Assembly: GCA_020161265.1 (NCBI GenBank)
Contig: JAIUOC010000005.1
Coordinates: forward strand, 62,001-126,000
DNA length: 64,000 nucleotides
From: Chloroflexota bacterium
Lineage (GTDB): Bacteria; Chloroflexota; Chloroflexia; Chloroflexales; Herpetosiphonaceae
Direction: 5' to 3'
The notes under the pieces are model-generated. The model had not been told where the DNA came from and ran no database searches. It was given only the letters and a program-made list of their open reading frames with translations. Position numbers and translations under genes: made by a program. Within the stretch, counting starts at the first letter, position 1. Every line of letters begins with the position of its first letter. Below, in pieces: positions 40,303 to 49,070 of the stretch.

Positions 40303-42768
40303 ATGCGAATATTTCATGGTCTTTTACTGCTAGGTTTAATTTTTTTAAGCCTAGGAAGCGCGGCTAGTAAACCCCCTAGTGCTACAATCCCGCCCAAGTT
40401 GTATCTGCAACGTGGTACGATCGATCTCAACGTGGTGAATCAGGCCAACCAAAATGATCCGTTGTTACAGGCAGTTGCCGAGTATGCGGTTATTCAATTT
40501 AGTGGGCCAATTTTGCTCAGGCAGCGGCAAGCACTCGAAGCTACTGGGTTAAGCATTATTGAATATCTGCCCGATTATGCTTATTTGGTGCGTGGCTCGG
40601 CTGCCCAACAGGCTGCCGCTGATCGGATCGATGGCTTTTATGCGCGTGGCGATTGGACTTTAGCTGATAAGTTTCAGCCTGGTTTGTTGAAGTTGATCCA
40701 AACTGGCGGCTATCAGGGCTTGCCCTTACGCACAATTGGCTGGGATAACCAACTGGCCAGCGCTGAGCAAGCGGTCAAAGCCCAAGGCCTCAAGCTCGAT
40801 GCCATCACGACGATCGATCAATTGCTCCAACTTGCGCGAATTAACGAAGTCCGCTGGATCGAGGTGGCAAGCACGCCTAAATTATCTGATCAATATGCTC
40901 GTCAAGTTCAACAAGTCGAGCCAGTTTGGACTAACCATCAGTTGTATGGCCAAAATCAAATTGTAGCCTACACTGACACTGGCTTGGATACTGGCTCCTT
41001 GGCAACGGTCAGCAACGATTTTGCCAATCGAATTCAATCAACCCATGTGCTTTCCGCTGGAGCTAATTGGGATGATAACCATGGCCACGGATCCCACGTT
41101 GCTGGCTCGATTGCTGGGAATGGAGCACTTTCTGGCTCAAACCCGGCCACTCATAGCTATACTGGCTCAATGGCGGGGATTGCGCCTGAGGCCAAGTTGG
41201 TTGTCCAAGCCTTTGAGGCAGATGCTAGTGGCAACATTATTGGCTTACCCACTGATTTTTACCCAATGTTTCAACAAGCTTACGATGCTGGTGCCCGTAT
41301 TCATAGCAATAGCTGGGGCGATCTGACTGGCCCTGTCACCGATACCGAGGCTTCGTTTGGTGGTTACCCCTATAGTGCCCAGCGCACCGACCAATTTCTG
41401 TGGGAACACCCCGATTACACCATGCTATTTGGGGCTGGTAACAGTGGAGCCGATGGAAATGTTGGCGAATTAGGTTTTTGTACTGGCGGCGATGGCGTGG
41501 TTGATCCCGACTCGTTGCTGGCACCTGGGACTGCTAAAAATGTGATTACAGTTGGCGCTAGTGAAAGCCCACGCCCAACTGGTGGCTATACTGGCTTGCC
41601 TTGGCTGTTGCTCAGCTTTTGTTTTGCAACCGAGCCAATTCTCTCCGATACGCTTTCTGATGATGCCAATGGCATGGCGGCATTCTCATCGCGTGGGCCA
41701 ACCGATGACGGTCGGATCAAACCCGATTTGGTTGCGCCTGGCACGAATATTGTTTCAACTCGCTCGTATGGGAGTGGTGCCAGCACTTTATGGGGTGTAC
41801 ACGAAACCAATGGCAACTATGTGTACTCTGGTGGTACATCGATGTCCACGCCATTGGTTGCTGGTACGGTTGCGCTTATTCGCGAATGGCTGGCGACCCA
41901 AGGCTTGATTTCCCCAAGCGCCGCCGTGATCAAGGCAATTGCCCTGAATACCACCGTTGATATTGCGCCAGGTCAATACGGTACGGGCGTAACCCAAGAG
42001 ATTCCCTACAATCGCCCAAATAGTGTGGCTGGCTGGGGTCGCAGCAATTTAAGCTTTATTACCAAACCAGCGCCCTATCATTTGTGGGTGGCAGATCGAA
42101 CTGCTGGTTTGAGCACAGGCCAAACGATCAGCTACAATCATACTGCCAACCAACCGCTAACTGTGCTGACCAATACCCAACCGTTGCGGGTTATGCTCAA
42201 CTGGACCGATCCGCCAGCTTCGTTGGCAGCGGCCCAACAATTGGTTAACGATCTTGATCTGGTGGTGATTGGGCCTGATGGCACGCGCTATTATGGCAAC
42301 AATCAGAGCACTGGCGATCGCACCAATAATGCTGAAGGGGTAATTATCAACAATCCGCAAATTGGGGCTTATCAAATTGAGGTCAATGCGCATAATGTGC
42401 CAATTGCTAGCCAACCCTATGGCTTAGCTGTAGCTGGCCCGTTGCGCGAAGGCACTGGCGGCGGTACGCCAACCCCAACGCCAATTGCGACGGCAACGAA
42501 CACGCCTACCAATACGCCAACCGCAACGGCGACGACAACCAACACGCCAACCGCAACGGCGACTAACACGCCAACCAATACACCGACCAATACTCGAACC
42601 AATACACCAACAGCAACGGCGACGTTGACGAATACACCAACCAATACACCAACAGCAACGGCGACGTTGACGAATACACCAACCAACACGCCGACGAACG
42701 TACCAACTCCGACGAGTACGGCTGTGCTCAACGAGTATGATGTTTGGATACCGTGGGCTAGTAAGTAG
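40303..42768 (+). CDS. Secreted subtilisin-like serine protease (S8)
   Basis: 821 residues. Signal peptide ([19 protein letters not shown]), an inhibitor-like propeptide to about residue 200, then the catalytic domain: Asp225 ([10 protein letters not shown]), His262 ([10 protein letters not shown]), oxyanion region (GAGNSGADG) and Ser513 ([13 protein letters not shown]). A beta-rich domain at about 600-715 resembles a P/C-terminal domain. Then come about 75 residues of Thr-Pro-Asn-Ala repeats and the tail [14 protein letters not shown]. It likely digests extracellular protein, consistent with a predatory or saprophytic life. GGAGG precedes the start. Confidence 0.92.
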   Translation: MRIFHGLLLLGLIFLSLGSAASKPPSATIPPKLYLQRGTIDLNVVNQANQNDPLLQAVAEYAVIQFSGPILLRQRQALEATGLSIIEYLPDYAYLVRGSAAQQAAADRIDGFYARGDWTLADKFQPGLLKLIQTGGYQGLPLRTIGWDNQLASAEQAVKAQGLKLDAITTIDQLLQLARINEVRWIEVASTPKLSDQYARQVQQVEPVWTNHQLYGQNQIVAYTDTGLDTGSLATVSNDFANRIQSTHVLSAGANWDDNHGHGSHVAGSIAGNGALSGSNPATHSYTGSMAGIAPEAKLVVQAFEADASGNIIGLPTDFYPMFQQAYDAGARIHSNSWGDLTGPVTDTEASFGGYPYSAQRTDQFLWEHPDYTMLFGAGNSGADGNVGELGFCTGGDGVVDPDSLLAPGTAKNVITVGASESPRPTGGYTGLPWLLLSFCFATEPILSDTLSDDANGMAAFSSRGPTDDGRIKPDLVAPGTNIVSTRSYGSGASTLWGVHETNGNYVYSGGTSMSTPLVAGTVALIREWLATQGLISPSAAVIKAIALNTTVDIAPGQYGTGVTQEIPYNRPNSVAGWGRSNLSFITKPAPYHLWVADRTAGLSTGQTISYNHTANQPLTVLTNTQPLRVMLNWTDPPASLAAAQQLVNDLDLVVIGPDGTRYYGNNQSTGDRTNNAEGVIINNPQIGAYQIEVNAHNVPIASQPYGLAVAGPLREGTGGGTPTPTPIATATNTPTNTPTATATTTNTPTATATNTPTNTPTNTRTNTPTATATLTNTPTNTPTATATLTNTPTNTPTNVPTPTSTAVLNEYDVWIPWASK
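42463..42720 (+). repeat. In-frame tandem repeat encoding a Thr-Pro linker
   Basis: Imperfect 6-12 base units (ACGCCAACC, AATACACCAACC, GCAACGGCGACG) repeat through the protease gene and encode [16 protein letters not shown] peptide. A longer unit recurs in the second half (ACAGCAACGGCGACGTTGAC occurs twice). Such runs expand and contract by slippage, so linker length may vary between strains. Confidence 0.9.
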
Positions 42769-42783
42769 CCTAGGCTCCAGCAG

Positions 42784-42817
42784 AAACGCGATCAAAAACT
42801 TGGTCGCGTTTTTGTTT
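42784..42817 (+). terminator. Protease gene terminator
   Basis: AAACGCGA and TCGCGTTT pair around a 12-base loop, followed by TTGTTT, 16 bases past the stop. Confidence 0.82.
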
Positions 42818-42831
42818 GCCCAAAATCCCCC

Positions 42832-42860
42832 TTGACAGGCTTATTTGGAATAGCTATACT
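42832..42860 (+). promoter_or_regulatory. Near-consensus promoter of the tetR-ABC operon
   Basis: TTGACA, 17-base spacer, TATACT. It differs from the housekeeping sigma consensus by one base. The operator begins 2 bases after the -10, so a strong promoter is held off by a repressor. Confidence 0.88.
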
Positions 42861-42861
42861 T

Positions 42862-42881
42862 TTGATTGAACGTTCAATCAA
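42862..42881 (+). promoter_or_regulatory. TetR operator, perfect palindrome
   Basis: TTGATTGAACGTTCAATCAA is a perfect 20-bp palindrome covering the expected transcription start and lying 16 bases before the TetR start codon. The TTGAACG-like arms are common among TetR operators. Confidence 0.88.
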
Positions 42882-42897
42882 TTTTTTGAGGTATGGT

Positions 42898-43506
42898 ATG
42901 ACTGATGAACAACAAGAGCGGCGCGAAGCAATTCTTGAGGCTGCACGGGCCGAATTTGCCGAGAAAGGCTTTCGGGGGGCCACGATCAAATCAATTGCCG
43001 CCCGCGCCCAGATTCAGTCACCAGCCTTGATCTATTGGTATTTTCCCAATAAAGATGCGTTGTTGGAAGCGGTGATCCAGGTTCAAATGCCGATCTTGCA
43101 AAATATACAGGCACTTGATGGTTTGTTGGATCAGGAGCCACGCCAATTGCTGGGATTATTGGCTAAAGGTTACTTGCAAGCAGGCGATAATCCGCGCACT
43201 GTGCAGATAATGCGGGTGCTTTTGGGCGAAATGTTGTTGGGTCGTAATCCAACCGAGTTGCTTAATCAACAAATTGTGCCGCAGATCAAGCAATTTTTGG
43301 AACGCTATTTAATCCATCAAATTCAGCTTGGCCGCATGCGCCAGCACGATACTCGCGCCAGCACCAGAGCTTTTTTGGGGATGTTAATGCCCCAAATGTT
43401 GAGCAAAGTGATTTTGCCAAGTTTGCAGGCCGATGGCTTAACCGACGATGAACATATTGCCACGATTATTGATATTTTTCTGAATGGACTCAAGCCAGAG
43501 GAGTAA
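42898..43506 (+). CDS. TetR/AcrR family regulator of an ABC exporter
   Basis: 202 residues from the ATG at 42898 with GAGGT 6 bases upstream; the longer open frame begins in the promoter. The helix-turn-helix is typical: REAILEAARAEFAEKGFRGA and IKSIAARAQIQSPALIYWYF. The helical C-terminal domain has no recognised ligand. The ABC ATPase gene starts 4 bases after its stop. It should repress its own operon through the adjoining palindrome and be released by the exported compound. Confidence 0.94.
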   Translation: MTDEQQERREAILEAARAEFAEKGFRGATIKSIAARAQIQSPALIYWYFPNKDALLEAVIQVQMPILQNIQALDGLLDQEPRQLLGLLAKGYLQAGDNPRTVQIMRVLLGEMLLGRNPTELLNQQIVPQIKQFLERYLIHQIQLGRMRQHDTRASTRAFLGMLMPQMLSKVILPSLQADGLTDDEHIATIIDIFLNGLKPEE

Positions 43507-43510
43507 ACCC

Positions 43511-44365
43511 ATGAACGCTGTTGAAGTTCGGGGACTCACCAAACGGTACGGCAATGTCCAAGCCCTTCAAGGTGTCGATTTGACCGTACCTGAAGGCATA
43601 ATTTTTGGCTTGCTTGGCTCGAACGGAGCTGGCAAATCGACCTTGATTAAAGCTTTGGTTGGCGCACTCAAGCCCAATAGCGGCGAATGGCAGGTGCTTG
43701 GCCTCAATCCGTTGCGCGATCAAGCTAAGCTCCGTGCCTTGATTGGTTATATGCCTCAGGGTGTGGCGCTGTATGAAGATCTCTCGGCCCGCGAAAATTT
43801 ACGCTTTTTTGGCAGTGCTCATGGTGTGCCTGAGTTGGAGCAACGGATTCAAGAGGCACTTGAATTTACCGAATTAACCAGCCGCGCTGATCATCCAGTC
43901 TATGGTTTTTCGGGCGGGATGAAGAAACGGGTTTCGTTAGCCTGTGCTCTGCTACACAAACCACGCATGCTCTTTCTTGATGAACCGACTGCGGCGGTCG
44001 ATCCACATCTCAAGGTGCGCTCATGGCAGCTCTTTCGCGAATTAGCCAACGCTGGCACAACCCTATTTATCAGCACTCACCTGATGGATGAAGCTTTGCT
44101 CTGCGACCGCCTCGCCATTCAACAAACTGGCAAAATTTTAATTGTCGATACGCCCCAAGCGATTTTGGAGCATGGGCAAACCCGATTAACCATCAAACAG
44201 GCTGAGCAAACCAGCGACCAGCAGATCGCCAGCACGCCTAGCGCTTTAGCCGAAGCCTTACATAGCTATGGGCTTAATTCAACAATTCAAGCTTTGGCCT
44301 TACACCCCGATTCACTCGAAACGATTGTGCTGCGCATGCTGCAAAAAAGCGAGGTGAGCGAATGA
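43511..44365 (+). CDS. ABC transporter ATP-binding protein (drug/ABC-2 type)
   Basis: 284 residues from the ATG at 43511 with GAGGAG 8 bases upstream. Walker A LGSNGAGKSTLIKAL, Q-loop YMPQGVALYEDLS, signature YGFSGGMKKRVSLA (SGGM), Walker B MLFLDEPTAAVDP and H-loop STHLMDEA are all intact. The subfamily powers small-molecule, lipid or antibiotic export through ABC-2 permeases. The stop overlaps the permease start in an ATGA. Confidence 0.94.
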   Translation: MNAVEVRGLTKRYGNVQALQGVDLTVPEGIIFGLLGSNGAGKSTLIKALVGALKPNSGEWQVLGLNPLRDQAKLRALIGYMPQGVALYEDLSARENLRFFGSAHGVPELEQRIQEALEFTELTSRADHPVYGFSGGMKKRVSLACALLHKPRMLFLDEPTAAVDPHLKVRSWQLFRELANAGTTLFISTHLMDEALLCDRLAIQQTGKILIVDTPQAILEHGQTRLTIKQAEQTSDQQIASTPSALAEALHSYGLNSTIQALALHPDSLETIVLRMLQKSEVSE

Positions 44366-45099
44366 GCCGCATTTTAGTTGTTGCCAAACGGGTGCTAACC
44401 CAGCTTCGTCACGACAAACGCTTGCTTGGTTTATCGGTTATGGCTCCGTTGCTGATTATTTATTTGTTGAAAATTTTCTTCGATACCATGCCCAAGGGTT
44501 TCAATAATGCCCGCTACATCATGCCGATTACTGCATTTATGGTGCATTTTTTGGCATTTTTGCTCTGCGCAATCGTCTTAGTCCAAGAGCGCACCGCCGG
44601 AACCTTGGAACGGATGTTTATTAACGGCTTTCGACGGATTGAAATTATTGGTGGCTATGTGCTGGGCTATATTTTGCTGGCCACTTTCCAGGCAGCAATT
44701 GCCTTGGCGCAAGCCTTGTGGTTGTTCGATTTGAGCTATGCGTGGGCTGATTTGGGGATGTTGTTTGGGGTGATTTGGCTGCTGGCAATTACTTCGGTAA
44801 TGCTGGGGATGTTTATCTCGACCTTTGCTCGGCATGAGGGCCAAGTTTTCCCGTTTATTCCGATGATTATCTTACCGTCGGTGTTTCTTTCGGGCTTGTT
44901 GATTAATCCTGAGCAATTGCCAACTTGGGCTAATTGGCTTGGTCATGCCTTTCCATTGTTCTATGCCAACGACGCAATTCAAGAAATTATTGGCAAAACC
45001 CCCAGCGCGAGCGTGATCTGGACAAATATAGCGATTTTGGTCGGCTATGGGTTGTTTTTATTAACCTTGGCCTCGCGCACCTTGAAAGATGTTGAATGA
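44362..45099 (+). CDS. ABC-2 type permease
   Basis: 245 residues with six hydrophobic segments. It carries the ABC-2 pattern: a cytoplasmic RTAGTLERMFINGFRRIEII coupling segment and FIPMIILPSVFLSGLLINPE in the fourth to fifth helices. With the preceding ATPase it would form a homodimeric exporter. The stop codon lies inside the start of a long inverted repeat. Confidence 0.92.
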   Translation: MSRILVVAKRVLTQLRHDKRLLGLSVMAPLLIIYLLKIFFDTMPKGFNNARYIMPITAFMVHFLAFLLCAIVLVQERTAGTLERMFINGFRRIEIIGGYVLGYILLATFQAAIALAQALWLFDLSYAWADLGMLFGVIWLLAITSVMLGMFISTFARHEGQVFPFIPMIILPSVFLSGLLINPEQLPTWANWLGHAFPLFYANDAIQEIIGKTPSASVIWTNIAILVGYGLFLLTLASRTLKDVE

Positions 45100-45172
45100 T
45101 TGATCCACGAAGGACACGAAGCACCACGAAGGTTAATTGTTTCGTGCTCTTCGTGTCCTTCGTGGATCAATC
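45098..45172. repeat. Dispersed repeat, copy 9, as a 24-bp perfect hairpin
   Basis: Arms 45098-45121 and 45149-45172 are perfect inverted copies containing GATCCACGAAGGACACGAAG. An inner ACCACGAA/TTCGTGCT pairing closes much of the 27-base middle. The first arm begins inside the permease stop codon. In effect two modules of the repeat family face each other; the hairpin may serve as a transcript end. Confidence 0.88.
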
Positions 45173-45186
45173 CTCATCCCTCGTCC

Positions 45187-46302
45187 CTACTGATAACTCA
45201 CATTATCTAAGCTGGGCATCGCGGCGATCCAGATTGGACCAGCTGGAAAGACGATTTCGGCATTGCTCCGATCATAAAACCGCAATGGAGCCGATTCGGA
45301 ATCCTTGCGCCAAGTAGCCTCTTGGAGCGAGCCATTGGCAAAAACCAACGCCCGACCTTCGCCAATCACCTGCTGATCGATGCGGCCTTTGTCATCGCCG
45401 ATGATTGGAGCTTCAAAAACTTCCATTGTTACAACGCTTTTGAAGGTCAGTTGTTGTCCACTAACCGCATCGATGTGAGCTGTGCCGCGTCGCAAACGGG
45501 CATATTCGTTGGTATCGGAATCGTAGCGCCAGCCCGCCGGATCTTCGGGGTAGATGAAGAAATAATCGATCGTGCTAATCAGCTCAGCCACTGGAGCCTC
45601 TGGTACAAACAAAAAGCCCACGTCGCTAACATCGGCCTCGGCGCTATCGCTCGCCCGATCATCAACATATTGGGCAATTTCAGTGGCACTCGTATACAAA
45701 TTATGTGGTGCTTCGCGCTGCAACGAGCGACGTGAGTAATCGAAAATCTGGCGGCTTTCCAAACTAACCAAATCGATATCAATTACCAAATCATTAGCAT
45801 CGGCGGCAAGGCGTTCGAGGCCTTCGGGGCTACCACCAGCGTGGGTATAGACTGCCCGAAAACCCATGGCCCATTGCACGAAATAGAGCCGCGCCGAGCG
45901 AATTGGCCCTAAATCGCCAGCAACCTCAGCCAATTCGGGAGTAAAAACCGCCATATAGCGAGTAACGCCGTATTCTGCCAAGGCCTCAAACACAATTGCG
46001 GCTTGATCCAAGCCAGTTTGCGGATAGGCCGCCGGAAAGTTATCAATCATGGTGATGTAGGGCCGTTGGGTTAGGGTGCCTCGCGCCATGGCAGGCCGCC
46101 CAGTGCGAGGGTCGCTGCTGATTGGCGTGGCAGTTGGCACGCTGGTTGGGCTAGGCTGGGTTGTCGCAGTTGGCGCAAGGGTTGGGCTGGCCGCTAGCGT
46201 GGCGGTTGGGCTGGGTTGGGCTGGCACAGTGGCGGTTGGTGTTCCGGTTGTGCTGCATGCTGCTACAATCAACAGCAAACTGATCGAAAACCATCGACGC
46301 AT
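45187..46302 (-). CDS. DUF3048 family lipoprotein
   Basis: 371 residues from the ATG at 46302 with GGGAGG 8 bases upstream. A lipoprotein signal (RRWFSISLLLIVAACS, lipid on Cys16) is followed by about 50 residues of Thr-Pro-Ala linker (TATLAASPTLAPTATTQPSP) and the DUF3048 core: RPYITMIDNFPAAYPQTGLD, VFEALAEYGVTRYMAVF and a late FKSVVTMEVFEAPIIGDDKG. It is related to Bacillus YerB. Role unknown, probably cell envelope. The linker is reflected in DNA as an imperfect GTTGGG-type repeat at 46125-46250. Confidence 0.85.
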   Translation of the reverse strand: MRRWFSISLLLIVAACSTTGTPTATVPAQPSPTATLAASPTLAPTATTQPSPTSVPTATPISSDPRTGRPAMARGTLTQRPYITMIDNFPAAYPQTGLDQAAIVFEALAEYGVTRYMAVFTPELAEVAGDLGPIRSARLYFVQWAMGFRAVYTHAGGSPEGLERLAADANDLVIDIDLVSLESRQIFDYSRRSLQREAPHNLYTSATEIAQYVDDRASDSAEADVSDVGFLFVPEAPVAELISTIDYFFIYPEDPAGWRYDSDTNEYARLRRGTAHIDAVSGQQLTFKSVVTMEVFEAPIIGDDKGRIDQQVIGEGRALVFANGSLQEATWRKDSESAPLRFYDRSNAEIVFPAGPIWIAAMPSLDNVSYQ

Positions 46303-46354
46303 GCAAAACCTCCCTAACAATAAACCAAGCATTTGGTTCTATTATTGATCTAGG

Positions 46355-47728
46355 CTATCGACGAGAAAATACTTGATAGGTTTGATTTTGACTGATTACT
46401 TGCCAATTATCGGCTTGTAGGTTTTTGCCAATTGGACTGCCAATTTCAACTAAAGCACATTCAATTGTATATTGTTCAAATAATGGCTGATATTGCCCAT
46501 TATCTTCAACTTGCATACTTGTATTCATAAAATCAGTTGGATAGGGATCAAAACGATTATCAATGAAAACAGGGCGTTCTGGCAAATACCAAATTAAATC
46601 GCCGCCGCTATTATAGGTATTATAGATATTCCCAGGGCAGTTCTTCATTGAATCAAGAATTGCTGGTGATAATAATGGTGTGCGTTGAAGCCAACTAAAA
46701 CTCACTAAGCTAATCGCAATAATTGCCGTTAGCCCTAAAATAACTCCTTGCATTGGCTCAAAGGCACTCAATTTGCTTGGCTTGTAGGGAGTTACTGCAT
46801 AGATCTTAAATAATAACAATACTGCTAGCACATCAAAAAAGACATTTTGGCGCACTGAACGGAATGCCATTATGCCAAATAAAATCGTTGCAAGCACCAA
46901 AAACCATTCATAATTCGTGCTTGGCTTATATCGTCGTCGATACCAAACTAAACCAAGCACCGTAACCAGTAAGAAATAGGGGTAACTCGCAAATTTAGTA
47001 AACTTTTGGGGTTGCCATTCTTCAATATACGCATAGGTGCTGCTATCAAGTGAATTAAGCGTGAATAACCATAATTCATAGCCATGCGGATTGCATAAAC
47101 TTGCCAAAAATGAGAGCGCACTGATTGCTAGCCAGCGCACAACATCTTGGCGCTGGACAATATTTACCGCAGTGATAATACCGATTAATACCATTCCAAC
47201 CACAAAGCCAGCATGCAGATTGGCCCAAATCAGCATAAATGGAATAATCCACCAATGGTATTTACGGTTTTGAATCATTAAGATTAATAGAACGAACAAG
47301 CAAATTGTGATAATTTGTGGCCGAACGCTCCAGCCTTTAGCGTTATCTACAATTCCAAGGGTTAGAAATAGAATTGCTAATTTTGGATTGATTTTTTCGG
47401 AACGATAGATTAAATGCCATGTAAATACAATGATAGCAGCAAATATTCCAACTAATAGTGGAAAACCACCAATCGCATAGAATAAATACATCAATGTTTG
47501 GGTTAACCATTCGTGGTTTGGCCAAAAATTTCCTTGATTCGTCCAGCTATACAGATCAGTCGTAATAATCGTGCGTTGCTGCACAATATCTTGGCCTGTG
47601 CGCAATAACCACCACGTATCACTTTGTAACGGAACTAACAACGCCATGCCCAGCAGCATTAATCCAGCAATCCATAGGAGAAACCGATCAAACGACCATT
47701 CTTGTGGTTTGAGCCAAGTTTTGAGCAT
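46355..47728 (-). CDS. Polytopic membrane protein, GT-C-like
   Basis: 457 residues with about ten transmembrane helices and a C-terminal soluble part. Motifs SDTWWLLRTGQDIV and NHEWLTQTLMY follow the first helix, and YNSGGDLIWYLPERPVFIDN begins the soluble end; this arrangement is common in unassigned Chloroflexota and cyanobacterial membrane proteins related to PMT-type glycosyltransferases. It is last in the polysaccharide export operon (60 bases after the Wzt-like gene), so a role in glycan assembly or lipid-linked sugar transfer is inferred. GGGAGA precedes the ATG. Confidence 0.6.
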   Translation of the reverse strand: MLKTWLKPQEWSFDRFLLWIAGLMLLGMALLVPLQSDTWWLLRTGQDIVQQRTIITTDLYSWTNQGNFWPNHEWLTQTLMYLFYAIGGFPLLVGIFAAIIVFTWHLIYRSEKINPKLAILFLTLGIVDNAKGWSVRPQIITICLFVLLILMIQNRKYHWWIIPFMLIWANLHAGFVVGMVLIGIITAVNIVQRQDVVRWLAISALSFLASLCNPHGYELWLFTLNSLDSSTYAYIEEWQPQKFTKFASYPYFLLVTVLGLVWYRRRYKPSTNYEWFLVLATILFGIMAFRSVRQNVFFDVLAVLLLFKIYAVTPYKPSKLSAFEPMQGVILGLTAIIAISLVSFSWLQRTPLLSPAILDSMKNCPGNIYNTYNSGGDLIWYLPERPVFIDNRFDPYPTDFMNTSMQVEDNGQYQPLFEQYTIECALVEIGSPIGKNLQADNWQVISQNQTYQVFSRR

Positions 47729-47787
47729 AAAGTTCTCCCTGCATTAAACAATTGGGGATTAACCAGCAAATGCTACTGTAATATTGT

Positions 47788-49059
47788 TTATTTGTGCCAA
47801 GACCATTGCGAAGGAATATAAATTGCGCCAAATTGCTCACCAATCGAGGCCGCATACACCCGTAAATCATGCTTACGGTCTTGATGATCATAGGCATGGG
47901 TCAGGGTATGATCATATAACGCCACCGAAAGTTCATAATTGCCCTCAAGCAAAGGCAGGTTTTCGATCTGATAATCAACATAGCCTTGTTCAGCGATTTG
48001 GGGAATTTCTAGCCCAGCAAAGCGCGAATTTGGCCCATTGATGTGAAAGCCTGTGCGATGGTGAATTGCCACGCCAAAAACCGGTTTTTCAATCGCTTGG
48101 TGGGCTTGATAATGCATGCGAATAGTTAAGGCTTGGCCGGTAGTAGCAGTTTGAATAACTTCACCAGCAGCATTGAGCAATTCTACCTTGGAGATTTCGG
48201 CCTCGCGACTGCCCCAACGCCGCGCATCAAATTCGATTTCTTCTTCGGTCTTGGTTTCGATTTCGGTGGCTTGTTCTGCTGGTTCAGGGTTTTCGGCAGC
48301 TTTTTCGGCCTCGATCCGTGCGGCATCACGTTGGTTGGTTTCGGCTAAATAAGCATCGATCGCCTCAGTTGGGGCGCTGTCGGTCATCAAATTACCATGA
48401 TGAAACCATAACGCCCGATCACATAAGTCGCGCACTTGGCCCAAGGCATGCGAGACAAACAAAATCGTTTTGCCGCGCCGTTTGAGTTGGTAAATCCGAT
48501 CCAAGCATTTGCGCTGAAACAACTCGTCGCCAACTGCGAGCACTTCGTCGGTGATCAAAATATCGGGATCGACGTTGATCGCCACGGCAAAGCCCAAGCG
48601 CATATACATCCCCGATGAATAGTGCTTGACGGGCATGTCGATAAACTCTTGCATCTCGGAGAAGCGAATGATCGCTGGTACTTTTTCGGCCATTTCGGTG
48701 CGATTGAAGCCGAGCAACGAGCCATTTAAGAAGATATTTTCGCGGCCTGTTAGGTCGGGGTGAAAGCCTGAACCAAGCTCAAGCAAAGCCGAAACCCTGC
48801 CATCGACAATCACTTTGCCGCTGTTGGGCTGTAAAATCCGCGTAATGAGCTTGAGCGTGGTCGATTTACCCGAACCATTATGACCGATCAAGCCAACCGT
48901 TTCGCCGCGATTGATCGTGAAACTGACATCGCGCAGCGCCCAAAAATCCTCGTCAGGCAGCACTTGTGGCTTGAATAAACCAGCGATCCGTTCCTGAATA
49001 CTATTACGTCGATCACGTTTGATCGTAAAATGCTTGGAAACATTCTCAAAAATAATCAT
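47788..49059 (-). CDS. wzt: Polysaccharide ABC exporter ATPase (Wzt type) with C-terminal carbohydrate domain
   Basis: 423 residues. Two adjacent ATGs exist; the one at 49059 has better spacing (5 bases) from GAGG. Walker A GHNGSGKST at 59-67, signature YSSGM at 147-151 and Walker B DILITDE at 166-172 are intact. A Glu-rich linker at 255-280 leads to a Wzt C-terminal beta-sandwich (RRWGSREAEISKVELLNAAG and on), which in O-antigen exporters recognises the chain-end modification. It starts 12 bases after the permease stop. Confidence 0.92.
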   Translation of the reverse strand: MIIFENVSKHFTIKRDRRNSIQERIAGLFKPQVLPDEDFWALRDVSFTINRGETVGLIGHNGSGKSTTLKLITRILQPNSGKVIVDGRVSALLELGSGFHPDLTGRENIFLNGSLLGFNRTEMAEKVPAIIRFSEMQEFIDMPVKHYSSGMYMRLGFAVAINVDPDILITDEVLAVGDELFQRKCLDRIYQLKRRGKTILFVSHALGQVRDLCDRALWFHHGNLMTDSAPTEAIDAYLAETNQRDAARIEAEKAAENPEPAEQATEIETKTEEEIEFDARRWGSREAEISKVELLNAAGEVIQTATTGQALTIRMHYQAHQAIEKPVFGVAIHHRTGFHINGPNSRFAGLEIPQIAEQGYVDYQIENLPLLEGNYELSVALYDHTLTHAYDHQDRKHDLRVYAASIGEQFGAIYIPSQWSWHK

Positions 49060-49070
49060 CATTGCCTCGC

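Noticed and set aside
42417..42795. Minus-strand frames rich in Val-Gly or Arg-Cys-Trp opposite the protease linker
   Set aside because: They are translations of the Thr-Pro tandem repeat on the wrong strand.
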